This document shows positions 12,690 to 25,392 of a stretch of DNA of 64,000 nucleotides, in pieces. Position 1 is the first letter of the stretch. Each line of letters opens with the position of its first letter. The notes below the pieces were generated by a model, which was given only the letters and a program-made list of their open reading frames with translations, did no database searches and was not told where the DNA came from. The translations under genes were made by a program, and so were the position numbers. This DNA is from Trema orientale (lineage: Eukaryota > Streptophyta > Magnoliopsida > Rosales > Cannabaceae), in contig JXTC01000031.1 in assembly GCA_002914845.1 (NCBI GenBank), positions 1,020,503 through 1,084,502 on the forward strand, read 5' to 3'.

Positions 12690-13942
12690 ACAAATTATAT
12701 TTTTCTCCCCAGAACTATTGGTTTTGTAGATTTTGCTCCCAGAATTATTTTTTATTGCATGAACTCCCCAAGTACTATTCACTTGTCAAAAATTTGCTTC
12801 TTCTGTCAAAGTCCATGTATAAATTAACGGAAAAGTGACGTGTCAACTATTTTCCAATTTTTCTTTAATTAATTTATTTAAAAATTAAACTAAATTTAGA
12901 AAAAAATTTAAAAACTCTCTCCCTTTTGATCTCTTCCCCTTTCACCTTCTCCCTTCTCTTCTCTATGTAATAATTCGACCAACTCTTCAACTTTTTTTTT
13001 TTCAATCTTCTCTACTCAATTCCTTCCTCCAACATCATCATCATTGACTAATCCACAAGTTCAAAATATACCCACTTCCTAATCTTATCCCACACTTCAA
13101 AAATGTTGCAAATTCTAAACATAAACAACCTAAAATACTTAAATGAAGATTTCCCTATAAATCAGCCAAAAAACTAAAAACTGGTTAATTTCGTTTATTC
13201 TTTTTTGATTTTAGGTTTCTTTGCAACCAAAAAAAAAAAAAAGGGAAAAGTCAATCCAAAAATATTAAAATTCTAAAGTGGAAATTGCAGTAAAGGTCTA
13301 TTTTTTTAGTCAAAACTTATGCTTATATACCTTTTTTTTTTTTTTAACAGTTATAGTACCTTCTATCCAAATGTTGTTACAACTATCAAATTTTTCCGTC
13401 AAGTGTCATATTAAAGGGCATGTGTCACCCTCTGAAATTAATTACAATTTTGAAAATGTAAAAAAATAAATAAAAATTTGAAAAAAAAAATGGATATGAT
13501 AGCAGATGAGTGATGAGGATGGCCATGTTTGGACATCACCACGAGAAAGTTTCAAAGGTGAAATGGCATGGGTTTTATATGACTACAAAGTCATTATGGG
13601 AGAGTGAGAGTGAGTGAATCAATAGATGTTACATTTCCAATAGCAAAGATGTCAACTTCCAGGCTCAAGCTCTTGAGCTTGAGAAGGAGAGTCGTGGCTC
13701 AGACACTACAACAAGAAAAACAAAGACGAGGAGAGAGAAGGTTAAAGGGGAATGAGATGATAGGAAGAGTTTTTTTCTCTCTAAATTTTGTTAATAAATT
13801 AATTAAAAAAAAATAAAAAGTAGCTACTGTGTCACTACCAATTTTATGACAACTGAAGTATACCGGGGAATTCATACAACAAAAAAATGGTTGAAAAAGG
13901 CAAAAGTCTACAAAACCAATAATTCAGGTGAATACAATTTGT
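12690..13942. mobile_element. Putative non-autonomous DNA transposon (~1.25 kb, ~100-bp inverted ends)
   Basis: Left end 12690-12800 and right end 13840-13942 are inverted relatives. Both carry CAAATT-GTATT/TATAT, then TATTGGTTTTGTAGA, then GAAYTCCCC and a C-A-TTGTCA block. The interior is AT-rich with several homopolymer runs, and a stretch at 13500-13760 (open frame 13604-13816) has no recognisable product. Long inverted ends and no transposase suggest a Mutator-like or foldback element. No target duplication was found. Confidence 0.55.
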
Positions 13943-13955
13943 ACTTTTTTTTTTA

Positions 13956-14126
13956 GCGCGCGTCTACAGTAGGGGCGCCCCTACGTAGGGCCCTGTCTAT
14001 TCACCGTTGGATGAGAATCTGTATATAAATAGATTCTCCACAGATTCCCGTTATTCCCCACAGATTCCCATCCAACGATAATTAAGGCATGACCCTACGT
14101 AGGGACGCCCCTACCGTAACCATCCC
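13956..14126. mobile_element. Mutator-type MITE, copy 1 (9-bp target duplication)
   Basis: 171 bp with inverted ends containing TAGGGGCGCCCCTA and CCCTACGTAGGG. These are two overlapping perfect palindromes, repeated in inverted form near the right end. Flanked by TTTTTTTTA at 13947-13955 and 14127-14135. Its sequence is close to copy 2 at 15220-15391 (about nine of ten bases by eye). Confidence 0.85.
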
Positions 14127-14354
14127 TTTTTTTTAATTAAACAAAAATATAACGTTGTTTTCTTGGATAAAATAGTTGAAAACAAGATTTCATTCTTTCG
14201 GATGCCAATAAACTTGATGATGCATACTCAGCAGTTAATAAATAGTTTATGATGAGTAAAGAATGTAGTAAGCAAAGTCAACTCACTAATTTATTGTATC
14301 TGCCAAGACAGCTTGATTCTTAAATGGGATTTCTCTCAAAATTTAATCATAAAT

Positions 14355-14713
14355 GGGCCGTTTGGTTCGCCCATTCTATTCTATTAGAATAGAAAATCTA
14401 TTTAAATGGGTGTTTGTTTCAACAACTCTAAATTTTTCATTCAAATGGTCTTTTAGGATGAGTGTTTGTTTCAACAATTTAGTTTTTCCATTCAAATGGT
14501 TCATCAGTCACATCAACTATTTGAATGGATTTTTGTGTCTTGGATGAGAATGGAGGGAAAGAGGTGTTTTTGAATGGTCCATTCTAATACTCCCATTCTA
14601 ATTATAACCCATTCCACTATTTTTTCCATTCAAATGTCTTCCATTCTAATTATAACCCATTCCACAATTTCTATTCAAATACACACATTCAAATAGGCGA
14701 AACAAACGGGGCC
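14355..14713. mobile_element. MITE with GGGCCGTTTGG ends
   Basis: 359 bp. The left end GGGCCGTTTGGTTCGCC is matched in inverted orientation by GGCCCCGTTTGTTTCGCC at the right end. The inside is made of repeated CATTCAAATGG / CCATTCTAATTATAACCC blocks. The ends resemble hAT- or Harbinger-type MITEs. The flanks do not show a clean duplication, so the superfamily is open. Confidence 0.7.
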
Positions 14714-14796
14714 AAACATATTTTCCCAATTTTCAATTCTGAGGTGCATAAATTATCAAGATCTTGTGAATTCAAATAGTAGCTTTGAAATAGTGA

Positions 14797-15125
14797 TTTT
14801 TTTTTTTTTTGATAACGAAAAGAGGAGGAGGGGGCGACCAGCGTGGTAACCCTCTCTGGGCGTGACCATAGGAGCTCCAACCCCGCTCAGGAATGTTCCC
14901 CAAGACCCTATCGGCCGGGTGGCCACCACCGGACGGTGGAGTGAGTCACCTGAACCCCAACCGAGCAACTAGTGGTAATGACACCCGGGGGTAGAGGACC
15001 GGGTATGGACTGGCAGGTAGGTACCCTCACATTTAAGACCCCTGGAGGGGGTCACCCAGTTCGAACCCAGGACCTCATGACCCCGAGAAACAACGACCAC
15101 CATTAGGCCACTCGCTCGGTGGTTC
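14797..15125 (-). mobile_element. SINE with 11-bp target duplication
   Basis: This is a tRNA-derived short retroposon on the minus strand. Near its 5' end are a box A-like TGGCCTAATGG and a box B GGTTCGAAC, the internal RNA polymerase III promoter. It ends in an A14-type tail (T-run at 14797-14810 on the plus strand). The flanks repeat TGAAATAGTGA at 14786-14796 and 15126-15136. It is GC-rich in an AT-rich setting and about 329 bp long, at the long end for plant SINEs. It depends on a LINE for movement; an L1 LINE lies at 22117-30733. Confidence 0.9.
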
Positions 15126-15219
15126 TGAAATAGTGAAATTAGATTTAGGATTCTTGGGAAGACTAATTTCAAGAAAAGTTGCGAAACCTTGTTCCTTAAA
15201 AAGCATGCGTCTTTCTTTA

Positions 15220-15391
15220 GGGCGCGTCTACAGTAGGGGTGCCCCTACGTAGGGCCTTGTCTATTTACCGTTGGATTGGAATCTGTATATAAATAGATTC
15301 TCCACAGATTCCCGTTATTCTCCACAGATTTCCATCCAACGATAATTAAGACATGACCCTACGTAGGGACGCCCCTACCATAGCCATCTCC
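15220..15391. mobile_element. Mutator-type MITE, copy 2 (9-bp target duplication)
   Basis: 172 bp, same family as 13956-14126. Flanked by a perfect nine-base duplication, CTTTCTTTA at 15211-15219 and 15392-15400. A nine-base duplication is the Mutator signature. The inverted ends carry the same two overlapping palindromes. Confidence 0.9.
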
Positions 15392-15400
15392 CTTTCTTTA

Positions 15401-16440
15401 ATCTTATATTATTAAACTAAAAAAATAAGCAATTTTTTTTTTTAAAACTGAAATATCAATGGTTTTTCTTATTCGCAAAGAAACCAAAGGAAGAGAAAGA
15501 AAAAGGCTAATTTCCAATTTTCCAAGAAGGAAGAAAACACCCTTTTTTTGCATGGTGGGGGTGGTTGCACTACTTTTGACACAAATAACACCCATCCGAC
15601 TCTTTTCAATGTGTCAGATTCAGATCAAATCAAACATTTCCCAACTTTTTTTTTTTTCCCCTAATTAAAGTGCTTCTACCTATCCATTACTCCCTCCTCT
15701 CATAAATTGGTACAGAATACCATAATTTCTAGAACCAATGAGTGGAACTTAAACCACTCCATTTATTGAGACCCTTTTTCTCACATTATTGTGCCATTAA
15801 GAACTCCAGCTAGAAACATAAAATTTTGTTTAACAACCTAACCCCCCCGAAAAGAATTAATAAAAAAAACCTTCTTCTTTTCCCTCAAAAGAAAATAAAA
15901 AATAAAATGAATATCTGAACAATCTATATCATTAAGTTCTCCAAAAGTCAAAAACAGGGGGAGTGAAAGTGACTTCAGTGTCATAAAAAATTAAAAAAGA
16001 AATAAATGCTAGTGAATAGTGATAAGACATGGAAGACTGAAAAAAAAAGAAGAAAAAGAAAAAGAAAAAGTGAGTAATTACCAGTAGGGACCACCAGAGA
16101 GTTAGGTGGGGGTGAGACAGAGAATCGTATAGAAGACTAGTCAGACTAAAGATTTGTAAACGGCCTTCCTCTCTCTCTCTTTTTTTTTTTTTCACTTCTT
16201 TTCACATCGACCAAATCCGCACTTTTTTTTCTCACCCGTCGCGACCAAAAATCCCAAAAATAATTTTTTTCGGTAAAAAGAAAATAAAGACGAACGAATA
16301 AAGCTAAAAAGAAAGAAAGAGATAAAAAGGAGAACTGAATTTGCTAATGACACTCTGCTTTTTACTACTTCCACTCTTATGAATCGAAGGGTAAAGACGT
16401 AAAGCGGAGTGCAATAAGTAGAAACTTCGTCGCCGCTTTC
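15401..16440. other. Intergenic, AT- and purine-rich; no gene seen
   Basis: Open frames here are short and driven by homopolymer and (GAAAAA)n-like runs. The right part is presumably upstream promoter sequence for the gene starting at 17143, but no single element could be fixed before 16491. Confidence 0.5.
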
Positions 16441-16490
16441 ACTTTTCTCTTCGAGCCCAAAAAATGGGTAGAACAAGGGTCTGCTCAGTC

Positions 16491-16504
16491 AAACGACGTC
16501 GTTT
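16491..16504. promoter_or_regulatory. Perfect palindrome AAACGACGTCGTTT upstream of the DUF3133 gene
   Basis: A 14-base perfect palindrome centred on GACGTC, a C-box/ACGT core of the kind bound by plant bZIP factors. It lies about 640 bp before the start codon at 17143, probably near the start of the transcription unit. Binding is inferred from the motif only. Confidence 0.45.
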
Positions 16505-17142
16505 CCTGTAAGTAGTTCTCAAAACGAAGTCCTTTAAGGCTCGTTGTCTTGGATTTTTAGCCTTGGAAATATCATTTCCCCCTAAAACATTGGAAAACGA
16601 TCCAGGGAGTGTACCTTTCTAATAATAAAATAAAATAAATAAATAAATAAATAGGGGAAAAAAGGAAAAAAAAAATAAAAAACACAAAGGAAAAACAGAG
16701 CATAAGCTCAGATATCTCTGAACACAAAAACCATTCTCCAAAGAATTTTCAGACCACTTCTACATAGTCTAAGGTTCTCACTTCTCCCCATATTTTTCCG
16801 AGAAAATTGTTTGTCACTACCCAAAAAAAAAAAAAGGGAGAGAAAATTTTCCCTTTCACCGCTTTGTTTGTTTCCTGGGAAAATCCCAACAGAAAACAAA
16901 GATTCTTCCTATCTTCCATTTCAATCTTCTGCTATCTGGGTCTTGAGTGAAAACCCAATCTTGAAAAGGACATTCTAATTCATTTCAGCTCAATTCGTCA
17001 TCTGGGTTTTGTCTCTCGCCATTTTTGGCAAACCAAATTTTGACCGCGAAAATTTTCTCTTCTTTTGTTCTGTTTTTGCTTTGTTAATATTTTTATGTTC
17101 TAGTTCGTGGTGTTGGCGGTGGAAGTTTGATTTTTTGCTGCA

Positions 17143-20100
17143 ATGGCGGACCCAGCTAAAGTACTGTTGGTTTGGTGCCCAAAGTGTGAGAATCTTCTTC
17201 CGGAGCTAGCTGATTACTCTGTTTATCGGTGTGGTGGTTGTGGAGCTGTTCTTCAAGGTATGGATATGATTCGGTTCTTTTTTCCTATTTAGAGTCCACC
17301 ATTTGTAGCTGAGAAAATTGGGTGTGAAGAAAAAGAGAGAAAGTTTCATTTTTTGTATGCCTCTAGCAGAGTCAAGTCAAGAGTTTGTGTTCTGCTTCAT
17401 AGCCAAAAGGGTCTGTTTCCTAGCTTAATTGTTTTTTGGTAATAATGGTTTTATATTTAATGAAAACATATTTACTTTGGTTTAGTTTGATAAATTCTGA
17501 GGATATGGGATTCATTTTAATCTGATTTACAGCAAAAATTAAACGTCAAGAGGGGGATACTTTGTCAGAGAAGTCAGATGAAGAAAGGGTTATTTCGGTT
17601 TCTGCAAAACTGGAACATTGTTTGGAGAAAAGAGCAGTTGATTTGTGTGATGCTACTCCTAATTCAGATGTTGTTAAGTCGAGTTCTGGCCCTTTGGGGC
17701 CTGATCAAAATGATTGTAAGTTTGAGAAGGAAGATGTTAAAAGTGCCGAGATTTATAGGAATGGTAAGGTTACAGCTGATGAATGGGTTGATGAGAATGG
17801 TACTGATATGAACATGAATAGAGATGAATTGGGCAATGCCTTGGGAAGGGAACTTGGGGATCTAAATCCGGAACACGGTTCTACGAGTGTGTTCCGAAGA
17901 TCAGGAAGGATGACAGATTGGAAAGTAGGGGATAGAGGTGAAAGGGAAGACTTTGGGACGAATCCAAGAGCTGAGGTTGAAGGCGTGAGATTTTCTACTT
18001 CGAATCATCCTGAGGAGGGTCCATCGAATTACCAGTTGGGTTCTTCACATGATTTTGGGGAACCGGTGAAGAAATATAGTGTCCCAGATGGGTCTAGAGC
18101 TCCATACCTTGAGCAAGATCGAGCTGAGCTTTTGAAGAAGCTGGACGAGCTGAGGGATCAGCTTAGTCGGTCTTGTGATATGGTTGATAAGCCTAAAGAA
18201 AAGGTTCCTGTTGATGGAAGGATAATCCCTCCAGATCCTTATGGTGGCTCAGAAGATTGGTTTCCTGATGGTTCATCAGGGCCTAATAGGGGTTTTAAGC
18301 CATATGTTAGACCTGATAAACATGTTATTGGATCCCCTAATTTCAGTCACTATGATGAGCCGTTTCCTTATAACAATGGGTATGAAATGCCTGCACATAA
18401 TCTTTATCCTTCCATGCATTATCAAAATCATGTTCCTGGATATGGGGATCCTTTCGGATCCCAAATGCTCAATGGAGGTTCACGTCACTTTCCTAGGCCG
18501 TACCAACAACCTTCTCATCCATACTTTTCAGGACAGTATACAGGCAATAATCCTGATCCTTTTGAGCCATACTCACACAATGCAGCATTTCACCAGCCTT
18601 CTTGTTCTTGTTTCCATTGCTATGACAAACACAGGCGGATTTCCGCACCTGTTGCACCTTCTGCTTTCAGCAATAGAAGGTTTGCTGATGGGCCAAGCAA
18701 TCCAATGTTGTACCACCATGAAAGCCCTGGGGTAACTGGTCCATCTGATCCTAGCAAATACAGGACAGCTATACATCCAAATTTGCATGTCGGTCAATCC
18801 CACACAAGGTGGCCAAGTGATCTTAACCATGAAATGGGTTATGTTCGCAATCGTGCTCGTAGGGCGATGCTAGCCACTGGTGGTCGTCGTTTCCATCCGC
18901 TTGGTGCTGGAGCTCCGTTTCTAACTTGTAGTAATTGCTTTGAGGTTTTGAAACTGCCCAAGAAAGTACGGCTTATGGGGAAGACTCACCACAAAGTGAA
19001 GTGCGGAGCCTGTTCTACTGTGATGGATCTAGCTATCGTTGATAAGAAAATTGTTCTTTCCGCTAATTCAGAAAAAGTTCAACTTCCGATGGAGGTTAAT
19101 AATGGCTTTAATGAAGTGGCTAACAATGGTACTTTATATTCCCATGGCCATATGAATCGGACTTATGCTAATTTCTCTTCAGATGATTATGATAATTCTG
19201 GTTATGATTTTCAGTCAATGGATAGGGAACCTGTTTCACTGGCTGTAGGCCCTGGTTTAAATTCAACCAAGCCTCAAGAGATGCAGAGCTTTCATTCATC
19301 ATCTCCTTGTACCTCTGAGGATGAAAACAGCCCAGAAGTTTGTATTGCTGCGAGAGAGGTCACCAATTCTGTTCAGCATCCAGTCAAAACTTCTTTATCT
19401 ACACCACCTGCCGGGTCACCTCTGCAAGAGCATTTTGACTTCTCATCCAACAATCATTTGGTTAACCGATTTGGGAAAGGAAACCGAAGTAGTCGTTCAG
19501 ACCAAGAGAAATTGAAACCAAATAAAATCACATCACGACAAAATTCTTTAAAAGAAGCATCGCTGGCAACTGAGATGGAAGTCTCATTCAATGAGTACTC
19601 TAATACTGGGATTTCTCAAGATTCAGGAGATGGAAGCAGAGTGGATGATCAGCCAAAAGCCAACAAGGGGGGTGAATCTTTCTTTGCAAACATCAAAAAG
19701 AGCTTTAGGGATTTGTCAAGATCTAATCCAAATGATGATCGTGGAAAATGCAATGTTTCAATTAATGGGCATCCTATGTCGGATCGTGTGCTGAAGAAGG
19801 CTGAAAAACAGGCTGGACATGTCCAACCTGGACAATATTGGTAAGTTGCTCTCACTGAATAGGTGAATTGCAAGGCATGTGTGCTTTAATCATGCCTAAT
19901 ATTTGTCGATGGTTCTATGTAACTAAAGTTAGCTCCAATTTTGCTGGTGTAGAAAAAATCATTTATGACTTTTTTTCTTTCAGAAGTATGTCTTTAGAAC
20001 AGAAAAAGTCAAATATTCTGTTGCTAAAAATAACAGCCATAATCTAGAAAGTATGATTCAATATGATTGAAAAAGATATCTTCTTCTTCTTAGCGGAATT

Positions 20101-21093
20101 GTTCAAAGCTTTTGTTACAATAGTATGAACTAGTCGCTCATGCTCATGTTTGTGTTAATTGTTTGATTTTCTTTTCTGGCTTTAACCAGGTACGATTACC
20201 GAGCTGGATTTTGGGGTGTTATGAGTGGGCCTTGTCTTGGCATCATTCCTGTAAGACCAACCAGCTCTTACTCAAATCTCCTTGCATTTGCAATTTTTTG
20301 TTGGCTTTTTCCCGGCTTCATATTAATGAGGATGTCATTTCTCTGCAGCCATACATTGAAGAATTTAATTATCCAATACCAGAGGACTGTGCTGCTGGTG
20401 ACACTGGTGTTTTTGTGAATGGGAGAGAACTTCACCAAAAAGATTTGGATTTGCTTGCTAGTAGGGGGCTGCCCACTAGTAGAGATAGATCATACATCAT
20501 TGAGATCTCCGGGAGAGTCCTGGATGAGGACACAGGAGAAGAGCTAGATTGCCTCGGAAAACTAGCCCCCACGTAAGCACCAATTCCCTTATAGCTTTTG
20601 TTACCAGAAACTCTACCATAGCTTTTATGAAAACTGCTTTCGATGTTCATCCCTTGTGTTTGAGCATAGTTTATAGCATAGGACTTTTATGCAATAAGTA
20701 TGGTATCAAGCATCAGAAATATCTTGGTTCTTTTCTTTCTTCAGTGTAGGTAATCTAGGACGATATTTCGACGTAAAATATTTGAAGCATTTGCTAACTT
20801 ATCCATAAGAAGATATGTATATATATATAGCATCCTCTATCTTCATCATTTATCTTCATTCGGATCCTGGGCTATCGGGGTTCAGAACCCACAGCTACTT
20901 ATTTGGAACATATATAATTTTGAGCTTGGGTTGTAGTGGAATTTCTTACGACATGACATAACTAATCTTAAATGTTGAACCTACCTTGAATTGTTTCATC
21001 ATCTCAAGCATAACTTATTTTGAAAATTTGAACAGGATTGAGAAGGTAAAACACGGTTTTGGCATGAAACCTCCAAAAGTGGCTGCCTCCTGA
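17143..21093 (+). CDS. DUF3133 zinc-ribbon protein, EDR4-like / XLG-like
   Basis: Five exons: 17143-17257, 17533-19840, 20190-20250, 20349-20572, 21036-21093 (2,766 bp, 921 residues). All introns are GT-AG and the frame stays open across every junction. A Cys4 motif at the N-terminus (C12-x2-C15...C30-x2-C33, WCPKC and CGGCG) is typical of the family. A short heptad-like helix (ELLKKLDELRDQLS) lies near residue 235. The DUF3133 zinc ribbon spans C504-x2-C507...C529-x2-C532. The last 120 residues (YWYDYRAGFWGV, VFVNGRELHQKDLDLL) resemble the region before the G-alpha domain of plant extra-large G proteins, but no G-alpha domain follows. The Arabidopsis relative EDR4 binds the kinase EDR1 and clathrin and restrains mildew-induced cell death; transfer of that role to this gene is inference. 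Most of the middle is polar and probably disordered. Confidence 0.9.
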
Positions 21094-21515
21094 ACTTGAA
21101 GGGATCATGAACTAGAATATCTGATAGGTGGAAGTGGAAGGCAATTTCTCCGTTCTTCCCAGCATCATACATCATGTGGATACACAACGACCACTCGTTC
21201 GTCTACAAGCCTAGCCTCAACTATGAAGTTTTTGCTTGATTCATAGCTAGTCTTCTGATTGTTCTGTTGCAAATCCAGTGTGATGGGATGTCACGTTTTG
21301 CGGTTATATATCATGCCAACCATTTTTTCCCCCTTTTGTGGTTTCAGGTTGACTCCAGTTTTCATTTGTATATGGTTTGGTTTGTATTTTTGTCTAATGT
21401 GTTACTGAGGTCTAAAGAGGTATTCAGTCCTAAACTGTATATGGTTTGATTTTTGGCCCCCTTTAGTGATAGAAATGATCTGGAGTCTAGACTTTGTCAT
21501 GGTGCTTTACATATA

Positions 21516-21551
<36 letters not shown>

Positions 21552-22103
21552 CTATAATTGTTTATTTAGATAATGCTAGCCTAGGGATGGAGTGTCCCAC
21601 CGCGAGTAAAGGATTCGAACTTGTAAAGGGATTATTATTAGTGGCATTAGGCAGATCAATCATTGGTCTATCCAGTACATGCAAATGCTCCAAAGACACT
21701 GCACATTGCCACATTCTCCTGGACGTGGAGGGCCCTTAGCGTTTTTAGGACAGTGGTACTCTGGGTAGGGTAGTCGGTCCCAGAATCATATCATGGGCCT
21801 CATGTGGGCCTACCGTAAGAGCACTGAGCGGGTCTTTTATGTGGGCCTGTTCCATTTTGGCCTACCGCCGAGGGAGTGCCACAGACGCCAATCCTGTGGG
21901 TTACTGTTGACAATTAAATAGTTTTAATCAACTTAATTGACGACTTATGACTGTGAATTATAGACATTTGAATTGTTTAATCAAATTCTTTCGAAGTTAA
22001 TTGACACAATTAAAATTTTAAAAGAGGAATGAGGAATGCTGGCATTCTCTTTTATATTTTCTCGGTCTCGTGAATTCTGTTATCTAATTTCATATTTTTA
22101 CAA
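21094..22103. other. 3' region of the DUF3133 gene and spacer with (TA)n repeat
   Basis: The first 400 bp is probably 3' untranslated sequence. A (TA)n run lies at about 21516-21550. The GC-richer stretch 21570-21910 has no open frame with recognisable content. A minus-strand AAGTTCGAATCC there resembles a pol III box B but has no partner box A. Confidence 0.45.
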
Positions 22104-23631
22104 GGGATTGTATCACTTTTTATTATTATTTTTTTTTTGAAGAAAAAAATTCCATTAAGAAGCAAAGTCATTTGCTACCAGTGTAGCAATACAGCTAGGC
22201 AAATCATCGTTACAGAACACACACTGACCCAAATTGAAAGACATTTTGGCTAGTAAGTGGGCAACTTTATTTCCCTCTCTAGGAACAAACTTGCAAGATC
22301 CACTACTGCCTACACCCATAAGAGAAAAAATGTCTTGAACAACCAAAGCATTAGAGGACAAACTAGCACCCGTTGAATAGCAAGGATAGCATTAAAGCAA
22401 TCAGATTCCACAGCACTCACTTGAAGACCAAGACCTTTGACGAACATCAATCCCTCACGAATAGCTGTGACTTCGGCGGTTAGAGGCTCAAAAGACCCAG
22501 GGAGCAGCTTTGCTTGGGCACGAACCACTTCGCCATTACAATCTTTGAGAATCGCACCAGCTCCCATACAACCTCTCCCTTCGTGTATAGCAGCATCAAC
22601 ATTTAGCTTTAGAGTACCAATCTCAGGGCGACACCAGCATCTGTGGCCAGTATGATTCCCCGGAAGAGGTTCATCAATGCGCCGCTTAGCTTCCTGAAAT
22701 TCAAAGAGAGAGCGCCCAGATTCTTTAAGAAGGGCTTCGACAGCCCGCGGAGAAGATCCGTGCGTAATCTTGTTTCGTTCCCACCACAGATTCCAAAGGA
22801 CAACACAAAAGACTTCAAACTCATCCTTAGCCAGACTTGAAAAGATTCTCAACAAAAAGCTGTCTAACGTGAGGTGACCGAGATCCTGAATCAACATGGT
22901 CCAGGGTGTATTTTCCCAAACACAGGTCACAACATGACAATGGACTAGAGCATGCATAATGTCTTCTATACCATCTCTACACCGCACGCAATGTTGAAGA
23001 CAGCAAATCCCACGTTTCACCAAGTTAGCCATTGTGGGGAGAATATTATGAACAGCACGCCAAATGAAGATCTTTATCTTTGGTGGAAGAGCAAGATTCC
23101 ATAGTGCACTCCACCATTTTGAGTCACCATACCCAGTGGACGAACTGGCTTCCCATTTAGCTGCCATAGCAAGACGATAACCTGACTTAACTTTATAAAC
23201 GCCTTTACTATCATAGTGCCACATCAAGGAGTCTATTCTGCTGGACAAACTCAGGGGACTCTTCGAATACGTTTACGGTCAGAAGGCCAAAAAATTTGAT
23301 TGATTAAATCTACATTCCAACGCCGAGGATTATCAACCATAAGATGAGATACCTTTGAAATTTCTGTCCGGGATAGTAGGAGTTACCAGTTTGAAGGAAA
23401 GAGGTCTTGGCATCCAAGGATCATTCCAAATGCTAACATTAGTCCCATCACCGATCCGCCACCTGAGGCCCGAAGAAGGCACCTCTCTCCCCCAAAGCAT
23501 ACTAAGCCAGATGTATGAAGGCTGGTTTCCAAGGGTAGCATCAAGAAATGAGAGACAAGAAAAATACTTAGATCTTAGAACGCGTGCCAATAGAGAAGTC
23601 CGAGATTGAAGAACCCGCCACCCTTACTTGG

Positions 23632-24325
23632 TGTCACGGGCCGCCTTTTTGACACTTCGAAATAGGTGGAACATGTGGCACTTGCTATCGTTCGGAGCTA
23701 GCAAGTCAGCCTAGAACGTAAGCCTGTAGGCAAACAAACCCATTGGTTAGTCATGCCACAAGCAACACCGTGATAAAAGTAATAACATAGCATTGAGCAA
23801 GTACAAAGTAAGTAGATTCGATAACGGCAATCATATAACAAGCGAGCACAAAACAAGTATATCGAGGCAACACGTAGGCAATACATAAGTAACAAACAAG
23901 CAACAACGAAAGTAACACATAGGCAACACGTGGACATAAATAAACATCATTTCCTTCATTGATAAGGCAAGGAGGTTCATAGCTAAGCCCATATCATGCT
24001 GGTGGCTACAGCCCCCCATGGGCACCCGGGTCACCCCCTAAAGAGCTTTTTGAGCTTTTAGCCTTCTGACAGGAGGAAACATGATTTTTTCCAGAAAACA
24101 TATGGCAAAATTGAGGCAAAATAATTGAGTTTCGAATTTACAACAATTTTTTCCTAATTTTTAGCCCTCAAATATGGGGTATTTGACTACGGACTTGACT
24201 AATGATCTTAGACAAAAATACTTTTACATAATTACAAAATTTTTTACCCGTTGGCACCACCGTGGGCACAACTTAAGCACCATGTGCACACTATGTGTGG
24301 GGCCTTGGTGTGGCAACATGCCACA
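23632..24325. mobile_element. Solo LTR (694 bp) with CTTGG target duplication, inside the LINE
   Basis: It begins TGTCACGGGCC and ends CATGCCACA (TG...CA), flanked by CTTGG at 23627-23631 and 24326-24330. It has no internal coding region, so it is what remains after recombination between two LTRs. Removing it and one CTTGG copy rejoins the LINE coding sequence at NKALLAK/QGWR. The ...GTGACA end on the minus strand resembles gypsy-type LTR ends; orientation is not certain. Confidence 0.88.
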
Positions 24326-25392
24326 CTTGGCTAGCAAAGCTTTATTAAAGCCTTCCAAGTCTTTGAAGCCCATACCCCTAACTTTCTTAGGAAGGCATAG
24401 CGTCTCCCACTTCCGCCAATAAACTGGTCTTTTGTTTTCGGATCCTCCCTACCAAAACTTGGTCACCATCCCTTGAAGGTCATGGCAGAGCGTTAGAGGG
24501 ATCTTGAAAACCCCTATCGTGTAGTTAGGAATCGCCATGGCTATAGCTTTAATCAAGATTTCCTTCCCACCATTTGAGAAAAAGCGGCTCTTCCAAGATT
24601 GTAATTTTTTCCACACTTTCTCCTTAATAATCATAAAAGATAGTTTCTTGTTTCTTCCTAACATAGATGGCAGTCCCAAGTATTTAAAATGAGAATTGCA
24701 AGCCTCAAGACCAAGCAATTCTTGAAGAGAAGTCCTAACCTCCATATCAATATTTGGGCTATAGGTAATGGCATACTTAGACATATTAATACATTGGCTA
24801 GAAGCAATCTCATATTCCTGAAGAATAGTCTTGATAGTTTTACATTCAGCATCGTTGGCCTTGCAGAAAATTAGACTGTCATCAGCAAAGATAAAGTGGT
24901 TTATGCGGGGGCCATTTCAAACACAAGAGAAGCCCGTTAAATTGCCAGTGTGCTCGGCATATAACAGAAGGGAGTAGAGGCCTTCAGCACAAAGCAAAAT
25001 GAGGTAAGGCGACAGGGGACAACCTTGACATAAACCCCATTGGGAGGTCACTTTTCCTCTGGGAACGCTATTAATAATGAAAGAGAAACTCGGTTTTGAG
25101 ATGCACTTTTGCACTAGCTCTCTCCAACCACTATAGAAACCCAGTTTCTCTATTATACTGTCTAAGAAAACCCATTCTACTCGATCATAGGCCTTACTCA
25201 TGTCTAATTTCATACTCATCCATCTTCTAGTCCTATTATTCCACTTTTTCATGGAATGCAGCAATTCAAAAGCGATAATGAGATTATCCGAAATCAGCCT
25301 TTTTGGTACGAAAACACTTTGTGAATCCGATATTACCATGTGAAGAATGGATTTCAACTAATAGCTTTGATAATGATTTTGTAGACTATATT

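Noticed and set aside
17578..19873. Other frames over the DUF3133 gene
   Set aside because: Shadows of the confirmed multi-exon gene, without domains.
21516..21550. (TA)n runs here and near 11470, 33310 and 54060
   Set aside because: Ordinary microsatellites, noted only as part of the spacers.
21570..21910. Possible SINE (AAGTTCGAATCC on the minus strand)
   Set aside because: Box B-like only; no box A at the right distance, no A-tail and no target duplication found.
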